64,000 bases of DNA from assembly GCA_910576205.1 (NCBI GenBank), contig CAJTHL010000019.1, forward strand, positions 23,378 through 87,377. The letters run 5' to 3'. This DNA is from Clostridia bacterium (GTDB lineage: Bacteria > Bacillota > Clostridia > Lachnospirales > Lachnospiraceae). This document shows positions 41,190-49,030 of the stretch, piece by piece. Numbering within the stretch: position 1 is the first letter of the stretch; each line of letters begins with the position of its first letter. The notes under the pieces are model-generated. The model saw only the letters and a program-made list of their open reading frames with translations, made no database searches and had not been told where the DNA came from. The position numbers were made by a program, and so were the translations under genes.

Positions 41190-41523
41190 TCCTCATAACC
41201 TCCTTCTCTGACATGGATTTATACAGGTTTTCCGTCCGGTATGGCCGTTTCTTCGGCCAGAGCTTATAGCGTAGCCTGTTTTTCAGAAGTTTCTCCGCCG
41301 GCTGCCCGTCCCGCTCATACATGGCGAAAAAGAAAAAGGGCATCATAAGCCCGATCATCATCAGCACCGCCGCCGAATTGCCGACAGCGCCGCGGGTAAG
41401 GAAATACACCGGCAGCCCGACCAGCGCGGCCAGGCTGAAACAGATAAGCTGGCGCTTCGTCAGGTTGAACGCCAGCTTGGTCTTGACTTTCGTTAAGTCT
41501 TTGGGTACGGGTACATAAGGCAT
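41089..41523 (-). CDS. PrgI-family T4SS membrane protein
   Basis: A 144-residue protein with two membrane helices (LICFSLAALVGLPVYFLT and VLMMIGLMMPFFFFAM) after the basic KTKLAFNLTKRQ, the PrgI family layout. The C-terminal 35 residues are extremely basic and overlap the 5' end of virB4 by 101 bases in another frame. PrgI/TcpE-like proteins join VirB4 to the membrane part of the channel. Confidence 0.88.
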   Translation of the reverse strand: MPYVPVPKDLTKVKTKLAFNLTKRQLICFSLAALVGLPVYFLTRGAVGNSAAVLMMIGLMMPFFFFAMYERDGQPAEKLLKNRLRYKLWPKKRPYRTENLYKSMSEKEVMRIAKNQTAGGPGKAPAKKHQAGKKSQGRRKNKRA

Positions 41524-41551
41524 GTAAATTCACCTCCATTCATGCTGTATC

Positions 41552-42109
41552 TCACTGGTTCCGTTCCTGCATCGTGACCGTGGATTCCACCTCATTGCCC
41601 CACACATCCCAGCCGGGGGTCTGCTGCCTTGCAAAAAGCTCTATCCTGGGCTGGTCGCCCATGAGCCTTACGATTTTATCCCGTACCTCGTCCGGCTTCT
41701 TGCTGTGCTGCTCAATATGGGAGATCACAAACTGGTGGATTCCCGCGCACTGGCGTTTCGGGCGCCCGCGTGTTGCCAGAAGGCATACCTCGGCATTAGA
41801 GCGGGTCCAGAACCCCATCCCGTAAAACCAGGAATCCGCTTTCCGGTTCTGTTTGAGCCAGAGGAAGGCCAGCGTCTTATATTTGAACCCCCATGCCTCG
41901 ATCACCCGGAAGGCTTCATTAAGCTGTGGGAAGGTGGCCCATAGGAAAAGCGCACTGTCTTTGGCCGCAAGGTCTGCAACCGGCAGCGCGCATATTTCGT
42001 CCATGCTCATGGTGGGATAGTGGTTTTCAGCCACCCCGCTGCCGCGTTTCATATCATAGCGCCAGGGCGGGTCCGCGTACACTATGCCATATTTTCCGGC
42101 CTCCGCCAT
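41552..42109 (-). CDS. MT-A70-family DNA adenine methyltransferase
   Basis: A 185-residue methylase. YGIVYADPPWRYD holds the catalytic DPPW motif, and MSMDEICALPVADLAAKDSA and FLWATFP are the usual surroundings. The family methylates N6 of adenine. The ATG shares its first base with the stop of the spoVG-like gene. An ICE methylase without a restriction partner probably protects the element from host restriction or marks it. Confidence 0.9.
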   Translation of the reverse strand: MAEAGKYGIVYADPPWRYDMKRGSGVAENHYPTMSMDEICALPVADLAAKDSALFLWATFPQLNEAFRVIEAWGFKYKTLAFLWLKQNRKADSWFYGMGFWTRSNAEVCLLATRGRPKRQCAGIHQFVISHIEQHSKKPDEVRDKIVRLMGDQPRIELFARQQTPGWDVWGNEVESTVTMQERNQ

Positions 42110-42552
42110 TACCGTGCCTGCTCATTCTTTGCCGGGGCGGATTTTGCCGGGGGCGTCTTGACCTTGCCGGCATTTTCTTTCAGGGCGCCGGTCAGGGAAG
42201 GCTTCTCCGCCGCTCCCTTTGTCGCTTCAAGGGTGGCCTGCAGGTTTTCAATCGCCTGGCCGTACCCTCCGATCAGGGCGTCATTAAGCTGCCTGCGGAA
42301 ATCGGCCGTCACCGGCCAGCAGACATCCCTCCATTTTCCCTGCTTATCCTGGGTGGAAGGCATGTTGACATACAGGCCGTTCTCGCCGGAGCAGATACGG
42401 AAGCCGTCAATCTTGAAACAGTCCCCAATCGTCACATTGGCGAAAGCCAGAAGGTTCCCCATCGGGGCAATCGGGCGCACAGTCACATCCAGCTTCAAAC
42501 CCTCGCCCGCCTGGGCCTCCGGCTGCATGGTTTCATGGTTGGTCTTACTCAT
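42109..42552 (-). CDS. spoVG: SpoVG-family DNA-binding protein
   Basis: A 147-residue protein. VRPIAPMGNLLAFANVTIGD then CFKIDGFRICSGENGLYVNM is the SpoVG core. The C-terminal 60 residues are an added basic tail containing EKPSLTGALKENAGK, the PSV/PSL motif shared with other proteins of the ICE. SpoVG binds DNA/RNA and regulates many genes in Firmicutes. Here it is in the T4SS operon upstream of the MT-A70 methylase. Confidence 0.85.
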   Translation of the reverse strand: MSKTNHETMQPEAQAGEGLKLDVTVRPIAPMGNLLAFANVTIGDCFKIDGFRICSGENGLYVNMPSTQDKQGKWRDVCWPVTADFRRQLNDALIGGYGQAIENLQATLEATKGAAEKPSLTGALKENAGKVKTPPAKSAPAKNEQAR

Positions 42553-42594
42553 ATAGAAAAATCCTCCTTCTTGTTAAAATAGGTCGGTTACACG

Positions 42595-43458
42595 CTAATG
42601 CGAGTTAAATATGCTTTTGGATAGCGAGCCTGTCTTAAACAGGGCAAAGGCCAGCAGGACCGTATAGCCTGCCGTGCCCCAGATCGCGCCGTGAATGTCG
42701 CCGGAAGAAGGGATTGACTGGACCAGCACCGCATAGATCGCGACGCAGACCATAATCAAAAATCCCTGGAAACCCAAAGCAAACAGGGAACGCAGGTAAT
42801 TCGTCCCCATCTGCCCCCATTCACGATTTGCCATTGTGGAAAACGGTATGGGTGCCAGGCTGACCGTGAGATATATTTCAATCATGCGGCCATACACAAT
42901 GACAAAGATCACGATGGACAACACCCACATGCACAGGTTGATAATGTTGGTCTCCAGCCACAGGCCGATCAGTTCCCACATCCCCATTGCTTCAAGCTGC
43001 GTCTCCAGGTCGGCCAGCGCGGCGGTAACATCCATGCTCCCGTTTATCACGCCGGAACTTTGATTCACCACATGCTGGGCGACGTCAAACACCGCCATGA
43101 CGATAGTAAAGCAGTTGGTGAGCAGGTATGTGGCAACAAAGGTTTTGAAAATCCACTTGAAGATGTTGAACGTATCAAAATCGTGCATGTTGTTCTTTTC
43201 AAGGATCATCTGGATCAATTCGTAGACAAGAACAAAAGTCAGGATGATTCCCGCAATGGGAATGACGACGGTTTCAGAAAGATTCTGGATCATACTGAAC
43301 ACGCCGCCATTCCACCCCTGCGGTGTCTGGCCTACCTGTGAGGCCACATCCGAGACCTGGCTGTTGACGGACTCAAAGATACTGGTGTATTGTCCTGTGA
43401 TCGCTTCAATCAAGCCCTCTTTAATCCAGTCTGTTATCCATTCAAACAGACTGCCCAT
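42595..43458 (-). CDS. VirB6/TrbL-like membrane channel protein
   Basis: A 287-residue polytopic protein with about six membrane helices and the loop VVNQSSGVINGSMDVTAALA. It fits the CD1112-type VirB6/TrbL family that forms the inner-membrane part of the T4SS channel. ATG 43458 lies 6 bp after the Maff2 stop. Confidence 0.88.
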   Translation of the reverse strand: MGSLFEWITDWIKEGLIEAITGQYTSIFESVNSQVSDVASQVGQTPQGWNGGVFSMIQNLSETVVIPIAGIILTFVLVYELIQMILEKNNMHDFDTFNIFKWIFKTFVATYLLTNCFTIVMAVFDVAQHVVNQSSGVINGSMDVTAALADLETQLEAMGMWELIGLWLETNIINLCMWVLSIVIFVIVYGRMIEIYLTVSLAPIPFSTMANREWGQMGTNYLRSLFALGFQGFLIMVCVAIYAVLVQSIPSSGDIHGAIWGTAGYTVLLAFALFKTGSLSKSIFNSH

Positions 43459-43464
43459 TGGCTA

Positions 43465-43680
43465 TTAACCGAACAGGCCGGAAAGCAGCGGGATCAGCGT
43501 GGCACCCACCAGCGCAATACCTCCGCCAGCCATAAGCTGTTTCATGCCCTGTGATTTCGCACCAGGGTTGTCATTGCCGTAGCCCTCCAGTAAGTTGATG
43601 ACGCCCCATGCGCCGAGGCCGGCGCCCAGAGCAATCACCAGAATTTTCAGGGTATCAATCGCACTTGCAAAAAAAGCCAT
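43465..43680 (-). CDS. Maff2-family mobile element protein
   Basis: A 71-residue two-helix membrane protein (TLKILVIALGAGLGAWGVIN and AGGGIALVGATLIPLLSG with a Gly-rich loop), the Maff2 pattern. It resembles a VirB2-type pilin in size and topology. ATG 43680 follows AAGGAGG. It opens the T4SS gene set after a terminator. Confidence 0.88.
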   Translation of the reverse strand: MAFFASAIDTLKILVIALGAGLGAWGVINLLEGYGNDNPGAKSQGMKQLMAGGGIALVGATLIPLLSGLFG

Positions 43681-43744
43681 ATAGTTGTCCTCCTTTAATT
43701 TGAGAAATATTGATTTTGTGGTATGGCCGTATCTGGCCGGAAAC

Positions 43745-43793
43745 GAAAAAACGCCCCTGTGCTTTAAGAAAATCTGCATAAAGCACAGGGGCG
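43745..43793 (-). terminator. Strong terminator between virD4 and maff2
   Basis: On the minus strand a perfect 15-bp stem CGCCCCTGTGCTTTA/TAAAGCACAGGGGCG with a 12-base loop, followed by TTTTTTCG. It cuts the otherwise continuous transfer operon. Confidence 0.88.
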
Positions 43794-43921
43794 GCATAGT
43801 CCAGGATCATCCTGAAAAGGTATACAGTTGTCAGGGAGGGGCGCGAATCCTCAATAGAACCTCCTTCCGGTGAAAAGAAAGAGCCCGCCAAAACCGGAGG
43901 CTTTAACAGGCAGCTACATCA

Positions 43922-45766
43922 TCATACAGCCGACGCCTCCAAATCTTCCGCTGTAACCTCATAATTGCGGTACAGCTCGCCAGGACTGACGGGCAGCCTG
44001 GTTGAGAGGAATCTTTCAATGTCAAACGCATTTTTAGGGGCATAATCCGACAGGTATTTATAGTTCGGGTGTTTCGTAATATCGTATTTGCGGGAGAGGA
44101 AGGGCCGGACGCCCCTGATCTGCAAAAGGCATTTCCCGCCGTCCATCACGGCCAGCTCGTCCACCGACATCAAATCCTTTCCCAATTTCTGAAAGTTCTG
44201 TCCGTGGGATTCCTGGCTGCCTTTGGTGACGCTGGTGTTATACATGTCGATGGTCTCTTTTCCCAGCAGGGAGTTCCAGCTTTTCAGCGTGGTTTCCTCC
44301 TTGCCTCCCAGGAAAAGGGAAGCGTCACAATTCCCGATGATGGTGTCCATGTTGTCCTTATAAAGCGCCTTTAACTGGCTCTGCGCCTGCAGGACCAGAC
44401 AGGCCGAAATCTCCCTGGAACGGATCGTTGCCATCAGCTTTTCCAGGTTCGGAATCTGACCGATATTGGCGGCCTCGTCGATCAGGCACCGCACATGTAC
44501 CGGCAGCCTGCCGCCATACTTGTCATCGGCACGCTCGCACAGCAGATTGAACAACTGCGTATAGGCCATGCTGACAAGGAAATTGAACGTCGCATCCGTA
44601 TCGCTGATGATAAAGAACAGCGCCGTTTTCCTGTCCCCGACCAGGTCGAGCTCCAGCTCGTCATACATGGTGATCTCCCGTACCTCCTTAATATCGAATG
44701 GCGCCAGTCTGGCGCCGCAGCTAATAAGTATGCTTTTCGCTGTCTTGCCCGCCGCTAATTTATATTTCTTATACTGGCGTAGGGCGAAGTGGTCCGGGTC
44801 TTTCTGCTCCAGCGCGTCAAAGAGAAGGTCAACGGCATTTTTGAAACTTTCGTCATCCTCCCGGACCTCCATAGCGTTTATCATTTCTACCAGGGTGGAA
44901 AAATTCTGCTCGTTTGTCGGTGCCTCATAATAGATATAGCCGATCAGCGCCGTATACAGCAGGGTCTCGGCCTTGACCCAAAAATCGTCGCCGGATTTTC
45001 CTTCCCCTTTGGTATTTGCAATCAGCACCGTTACCAGTTTCAGAATGTCCTTCTCATTGTGGATGTAGGCAAAAGGGTTATAGTGCATACTTTTTGAAAA
45101 ATTGATCGTATTGAAAACCTTGATCTTATAAGGCTCATACACGGTTTTTCCATTCTTTCCCCTGACCGGTTTCCCGTCCTTATCCAGTTTCGGCGTGCCG
45201 CGGCTTAGCAGCTTTCCCACTTCGATCAGAACCGTACCTTTCGGGTCAGTGACGACATACGAACTATGGAGCTGCATGAGGTTGGGTTTTATAAAAAATC
45301 TTGTCTTGCCAGAGCCGGAACCGCCGACTACCAGCACATTTTTATTGCGGGCATGGGCCGGGTTCTTCGGCCTGCCGGACATCATAAGCCCCTCGGTCTG
45401 CGTCAGGATAATGTTGTTTTCCGGTTTCGGGTCCATAAAAGGGGCAATATCTGTTTTGCCGCCCCAGCGGGCGCTCCCGTATTCCACATTTTTGCGGTAC
45501 TTCTTGGCGTCCTTCCCTTTGAGATAGACTGCCAGCCGCACAATAGCCGCTCCGCATAATCCCGCCAGCCAGTCCAGCGCCGCGCCCGGCCACATGCTTT
45601 GAAAAGCCAGTGAGAAACCCTCGGACAGCCCTAACAGTTTCTGTGAGGCGTCCGCTCCGGGGGCAAGGCGCACCGCCTGCCCCAGCTTCGCAAATACCAG
45701 AAGGAACAGGAGATAGGGCAGGTGGAGGATCACCTGCTTTTTCAGGGTATCGGTATCTATTTTCAA
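43922..45766 (-). CDS. VirD4/TraG-like coupling protein
   Basis: A 614-residue coupling ATPase that brings the relaxosome to the T4SS. Two N-terminal membrane helices, then Walker A GGSGSGKT (148-155) and DPKGTVLIEVG are present; LIDEAANIGQIPNLEKL is the Walker B/TraG signature. It overlaps the PcfB gene by four bases upstream. Its operon ends at the strong terminator 43745-43793. Confidence 0.93.
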   Translation of the reverse strand: MKIDTDTLKKQVILHLPYLLFLLVFAKLGQAVRLAPGADASQKLLGLSEGFSLAFQSMWPGAALDWLAGLCGAAIVRLAVYLKGKDAKKYRKNVEYGSARWGGKTDIAPFMDPKPENNIILTQTEGLMMSGRPKNPAHARNKNVLVVGGSGSGKTRFFIKPNLMQLHSSYVVTDPKGTVLIEVGKLLSRGTPKLDKDGKPVRGKNGKTVYEPYKIKVFNTINFSKSMHYNPFAYIHNEKDILKLVTVLIANTKGEGKSGDDFWVKAETLLYTALIGYIYYEAPTNEQNFSTLVEMINAMEVREDDESFKNAVDLLFDALEQKDPDHFALRQYKKYKLAAGKTAKSILISCGARLAPFDIKEVREITMYDELELDLVGDRKTALFFIISDTDATFNFLVSMAYTQLFNLLCERADDKYGGRLPVHVRCLIDEAANIGQIPNLEKLMATIRSREISACLVLQAQSQLKALYKDNMDTIIGNCDASLFLGGKEETTLKSWNSLLGKETIDMYNTSVTKGSQESHGQNFQKLGKDLMSVDELAVMDGGKCLLQIRGVRPFLSRKYDITKHPNYKYLSDYAPKNAFDIERFLSTRLPVSPGELYRNYEVTAEDLEASAV

Positions 45767-46233
45767 CGTTCCGGCCCTCCGTGTTCCTTATTCTTCACCC
45801 GGTCACGGCCAAGAGCCTGTGCCAGCTCCTTGAATTTATGGAGCTGGGAGAGCAGAGACGGCCTGGCGCTCCGGGCAAGGTCTTTCTGGGTATATTCCTT
45901 AAAAGCTGCCGTCAGCGCGTCCGCCTGGTTCGCTTTGAAATAGACCGTCCATTTAGGCGGGTCAGTCCCCAGCTCTTTTTCAATATGGTAGCGGACCTGG
46001 TGTTTCCTGGCGTACCGCTCAAAGGAGCGGATTCTGCCGGAGACTTCAATGGTGTTGGCTCCGGGGTCCTTACAGGTCAGCCGTTTCATGCTGTTCCTGC
46101 CGACTTTCGGGGTCGTGCGTTCCTGCTCCATCTTTTGGAGCACGGCAGCAACCGCGGAGCGCAGCACCCGCCCGGACAGCTTCGCTGCTTGGATGGAAAC
46201 TGATACGGTCCGCTGTTCCAAATCTTCCTGCAT
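45763..46233 (-). CDS. PcfB-family protein (DUF3801)
   Basis: A 156-residue protein. VSVSIQAAKLSGRVLRSAVA and the later FERYARKHQVRYHIEKE fit PcfB/DUF3801 proteins. In pCF10 PcfC/PcfB-type proteins act with the coupling ATPase, and here the gene directly precedes and overlaps virD4. ATG 46233 was chosen over 46239 because AAGGAGG lies at the correct distance. Confidence 0.85.
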   Translation of the reverse strand: MQEDLEQRTVSVSIQAAKLSGRVLRSAVAAVLQKMEQERTTPKVGRNSMKRLTCKDPGANTIEVSGRIRSFERYARKHQVRYHIEKELGTDPPKWTVYFKANQADALTAAFKEYTQKDLARSARPSLLSQLHKFKELAQALGRDRVKNKEHGGPER

Positions 46234-46285
46234 AAGCATCCTCCTTCCTGATAAAATCTGTAATTATAAATGGGAAACAACTGCC

Positions 46286-47086
46286 TTACCGGGCGTCCCC
46301 GATCACCTGCTGGCGGGGTGCGTGCTCAAAGGCTTTTGCCGCCTGGTCTGCCTGGATTTTCGCATGTTTCAGGAGCGTCTTAATGATAGTCGCCGGGTGG
46401 TCCTGTTCCTCTAAATTCGCCACCATACCCCTGCAGCCCTCCGGGAGATATGCAGCCATATCCTTACAGGCATCCTCCAGGCCGCCCATGAATCCCCAGC
46501 AGCTATCCGACAGCTCGCCGTTTTTGTAAAGCTCAAAGCCGTAGCACTCGCCCCGCAGGTAGGAATCATATGCGGCCACTTCGCTGCGCATCAGGTCCTC
46601 CGCCTTTTTCCGGACGGCGCCGGTCATTTTTTCCCCGCCAAACTCCTTTAGCGCATCCTCTTTGGCAACATAAATCCATCCGACCTGCCCGCTGTCCCAG
46701 GGGTCATTGAAACTTGTGGTCTGCATGGCAAGGCCGCTGTGGTCCATCAGATAGAGGGGCAGCGTAATGTATTTTTCGGAGATCACCTTCAGCATGGCGT
46801 CATCAACCGCCCGTTCCTCTGTCTTTGGCCCGTGCCGGAACCGGCTGCTCACAATGTTTACCATGTGTTCATAGCGTTTCAGGCCCGCTTCATCATGCCC
46901 CACGGTATCTAAATACATCTCCCGCAGGAAATCGTCTTTATCCATGTAATTGTGGCTGTCGCCCAGCGCATAGCGGGAATGGAAACAGGCCATCGTCCCA
47001 AAATGTTCGTCTACCTCACGGGGAGAGATTAAAATGTCGTCCGGCTGCACCATCAGCGCATATGGACCGTCAACTGCCATCAGCAT
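46286..47086 (-). CDS. Conserved ICE protein, unknown function
   Basis: A 266-residue soluble protein. Central features are KYITLPLYLMDHSGLAMQTT and SGQVGWIYVAKEDALKEFGG, well-formed alpha/beta segments that recur in ICE and phage proteins. No named domain is assigned. ATG 47086 follows GGAG. It lies 6 bp from the DUF3846 gene, in the accessory operon ahead of virD4. Confidence 0.7.
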   Translation of the reverse strand: MLMAVDGPYALMVQPDDILISPREVDEHFGTMACFHSRYALGDSHNYMDKDDFLREMYLDTVGHDEAGLKRYEHMVNIVSSRFRHGPKTEERAVDDAMLKVISEKYITLPLYLMDHSGLAMQTTSFNDPWDSGQVGWIYVAKEDALKEFGGEKMTGAVRKKAEDLMRSEVAAYDSYLRGECYGFELYKNGELSDSCWGFMGGLEDACKDMAAYLPEGCRGMVANLEEQDHPATIIKTLLKHAKIQADQAAKAFEHAPRQQVIGDAR

Positions 47087-47092
47087 AAGCCA

Positions 47093-48196
47093 TCAACTCC
47101 TTTCCGGTTCCCTGGGCTTTTTATCCGGCGCTTTCGGCTCTGCCTGCGCCGCCTGTTTCCTTGCATTGTCAAGCTGTTCCCGCACGGAAACATCCCGCTT
47201 CGCCTCCGGCGCCCCTGCGCCGAAGAAGCCCGGCAGCTCCTTAAAGCCGATACTGTCCACATAATAAGCGGTGTCTGCGCCATTCCCATGCAGGACTACC
47301 ACATCAGAAACGGAAAGGGAATGGCCCTTGAAATCTTCCGGGTGGTCGATATTGAAGCGCCTGTAAATATCCTCCAGCGTTTCGCCCGGTTCCCGCTGCA
47401 TGGCATAGACCATCCGGTAATTGTCCCGGCTCACGGAGAGCCCCTTGCTTTCCAGCCAGTCCAGGGACATAAAACGGAGGTTGTCTGTATTGTCCGATAA
47501 GTCAAGCTGGTAAATGGAATAAGCGCTGATCCCATGCTCTTTTTCATAGGAAGAAATGCGCTCCAGAAGCGGCTCCGTTTCTCCCTCCATGTGTTCCTCA
47601 TGTTCAAATGCCGCCAGCCTCATGCGGATTTTCCCGGTATCTCCTGAAAGCAGCTCGTCCGCCATGCGCTCCTTCTCCGCATGGGAATCCGGGTACAGGC
47701 CTGCATAGGCCCCGCTGTTCTGCCTGAAAAATTCATCCAGGTCGAAAGCCAGGTCCGTGGATTCGTCAAGCCTTATGTCATCCCCGCCCGGTTCCTCCAT
47801 GACAGGGGCCGGCTGCTGTTTTTCCTCCGGCGGGAGGGGCTGCTTCACCGCAACGATCTCACCCGCCAGCCGGACAAATTTTTCCGGGTATCTGAACTGT
47901 TCCTTATACTGCTCCATGAAATAATCGGGAAGGTCGGCAAAACTTTCCTCACCGAGACCGGCTATGAAAAAGGTGCCGGCCATGATCTCGATCATCTCGC
48001 CGTCCTGGTTGTAGATTGCCCGGTTCAGGGGCAGCCCGTTTATTTTCCCTTCATCATTGCAGACAATCGCGACGGGTTCCGCATAAGGGTAGTAGCCCTC
48101 TATGCCTCCCCCGACTGCCTCCTGCATGGATTTAAGGCTCCCGTCCAGCTCGACCTCATAAGGCGCCTTCCCCGGCTCTATCATCAACACTTTCAA
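47093..48196 (-). CDS. DUF3846 + YodL-domain polyvalent protein
   Basis: A 367-residue protein. Residues 1-100 are DUF3846 (MKVLMIEPGKAPYEVELDGS, then GLPLNRAI). Residues 230-330 look like a YodL domain (YSIYQLDLSDNTDNLRFMSL onward to SVSDVVVLHGNG). The C-terminus has DVSVREQLDNARKQ and a charged tail. Polyvalent multi-domain proteins of this kind travel with ICE or phage DNA. The ATG overlaps the upstream stop by four bases. Confidence 0.82.
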   Translation of the reverse strand: MKVLMIEPGKAPYEVELDGSLKSMQEAVGGGIEGYYPYAEPVAIVCNDEGKINGLPLNRAIYNQDGEMIEIMAGTFFIAGLGEESFADLPDYFMEQYKEQFRYPEKFVRLAGEIVAVKQPLPPEEKQQPAPVMEEPGGDDIRLDESTDLAFDLDEFFRQNSGAYAGLYPDSHAEKERMADELLSGDTGKIRMRLAAFEHEEHMEGETEPLLERISSYEKEHGISAYSIYQLDLSDNTDNLRFMSLDWLESKGLSVSRDNYRMVYAMQREPGETLEDIYRRFNIDHPEDFKGHSLSVSDVVVLHGNGADTAYYVDSIGFKELPGFFGAGAPEAKRDVSVREQLDNARKQAAQAEPKAPDKKPREPERS

Positions 48197-49017
48197 ATCT
48201 GCATATCCTCCTTCTTTTTAATTGGCGCCTTCGGCTCTGCCGCAGCCTTTTCCCGTTCCCTTGCCGCAGACAGCTTTCCCAGCACGGAGGGCTTTTCCTC
48301 TTTTCCGGGCGCGCAAATAGCGCCCTCCGAAACATCGGCGGCATGGCCTGGTTTTATTGGTTCCCGGCCCTCCACGGTATATCCAGGGAGAAGCACGCCA
48401 TTGACCGTAAAACAGTTTTCATGCTCTTTCGGAATAGGCGGTGAAATCTCCGCAAACAGATGGGAATAGGCTTTCTTTCTCCCGTCCAGGTACCTCTCGG
48501 CGGCGGCCTTGTCCGTGTAGCGTTTCTTATCCTGCCCTGCAAGGTGGATGCTGTAGCCTTTCCTGGGTGAATTGATATACAGGTCCCATGTCACATACCA
48601 GGCAGTCGGAACATCCTGTTTTGCCTCCCTGTTATATGTTGTCTGTTCCCTGATCTGGCAGAACATCTTATAAACCCGGTTGCTGATCTCCATCCAGTCC
48701 TTGTTGTTGGAAAAGGGCTGCCAACAGTTCCCGGTATGCTTTACCTCCGGGGTGCGCAAGTATGCCAGCGCCCGGTCAAGCCGCTGCGTGGCCGCCGCCT
48801 GCTGTTCCCATTGCTTCGCTGCCGCCACCACGATGTCATAGGCTTTCTTTTCTCCCTCAATGCTGTCCTGGCGCATGGCCTGTACCGTTCCTGCCCCCTG
48901 TGCAATCAACGCTGAAATATCCGTGTTCTCGCATGATACCGTGTGTTCCACCTGCAGCTTGTAGCCTTCCGACAGGTCCCCGGAGCGGTGCACCCGGTAA
49001 TCTTTGTTTTCCTCCAA
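48193..49017 (-). CDS. ICE polyvalent-type protein, unknown function
   Basis: A 274-residue soluble protein. The frame is open from 49047, but TTG 49017 is preferred because AAGGAGG lies just upstream of it. Conserved-looking segments are TAWYVTWDLYINSPRKGYSI and RYLDGRKKAYSHLFAEISPP. The C-terminus carries EKPSVLGKLSAARE, the shared motif. No catalytic residues are evident. It overlaps the DUF3846 gene. Confidence 0.7.
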   Translation of the reverse strand: MEENKDYRVHRSGDLSEGYKLQVEHTVSCENTDISALIAQGAGTVQAMRQDSIEGEKKAYDIVVAAAKQWEQQAAATQRLDRALAYLRTPEVKHTGNCWQPFSNNKDWMEISNRVYKMFCQIREQTTYNREAKQDVPTAWYVTWDLYINSPRKGYSIHLAGQDKKRYTDKAAAERYLDGRKKAYSHLFAEISPPIPKEHENCFTVNGVLLPGYTVEGREPIKPGHAADVSEGAICAPGKEEKPSVLGKLSAAREREKAAAEPKAPIKKKEDMQI

Positions 49018-49030
49018 TCCTTCCACCTCC

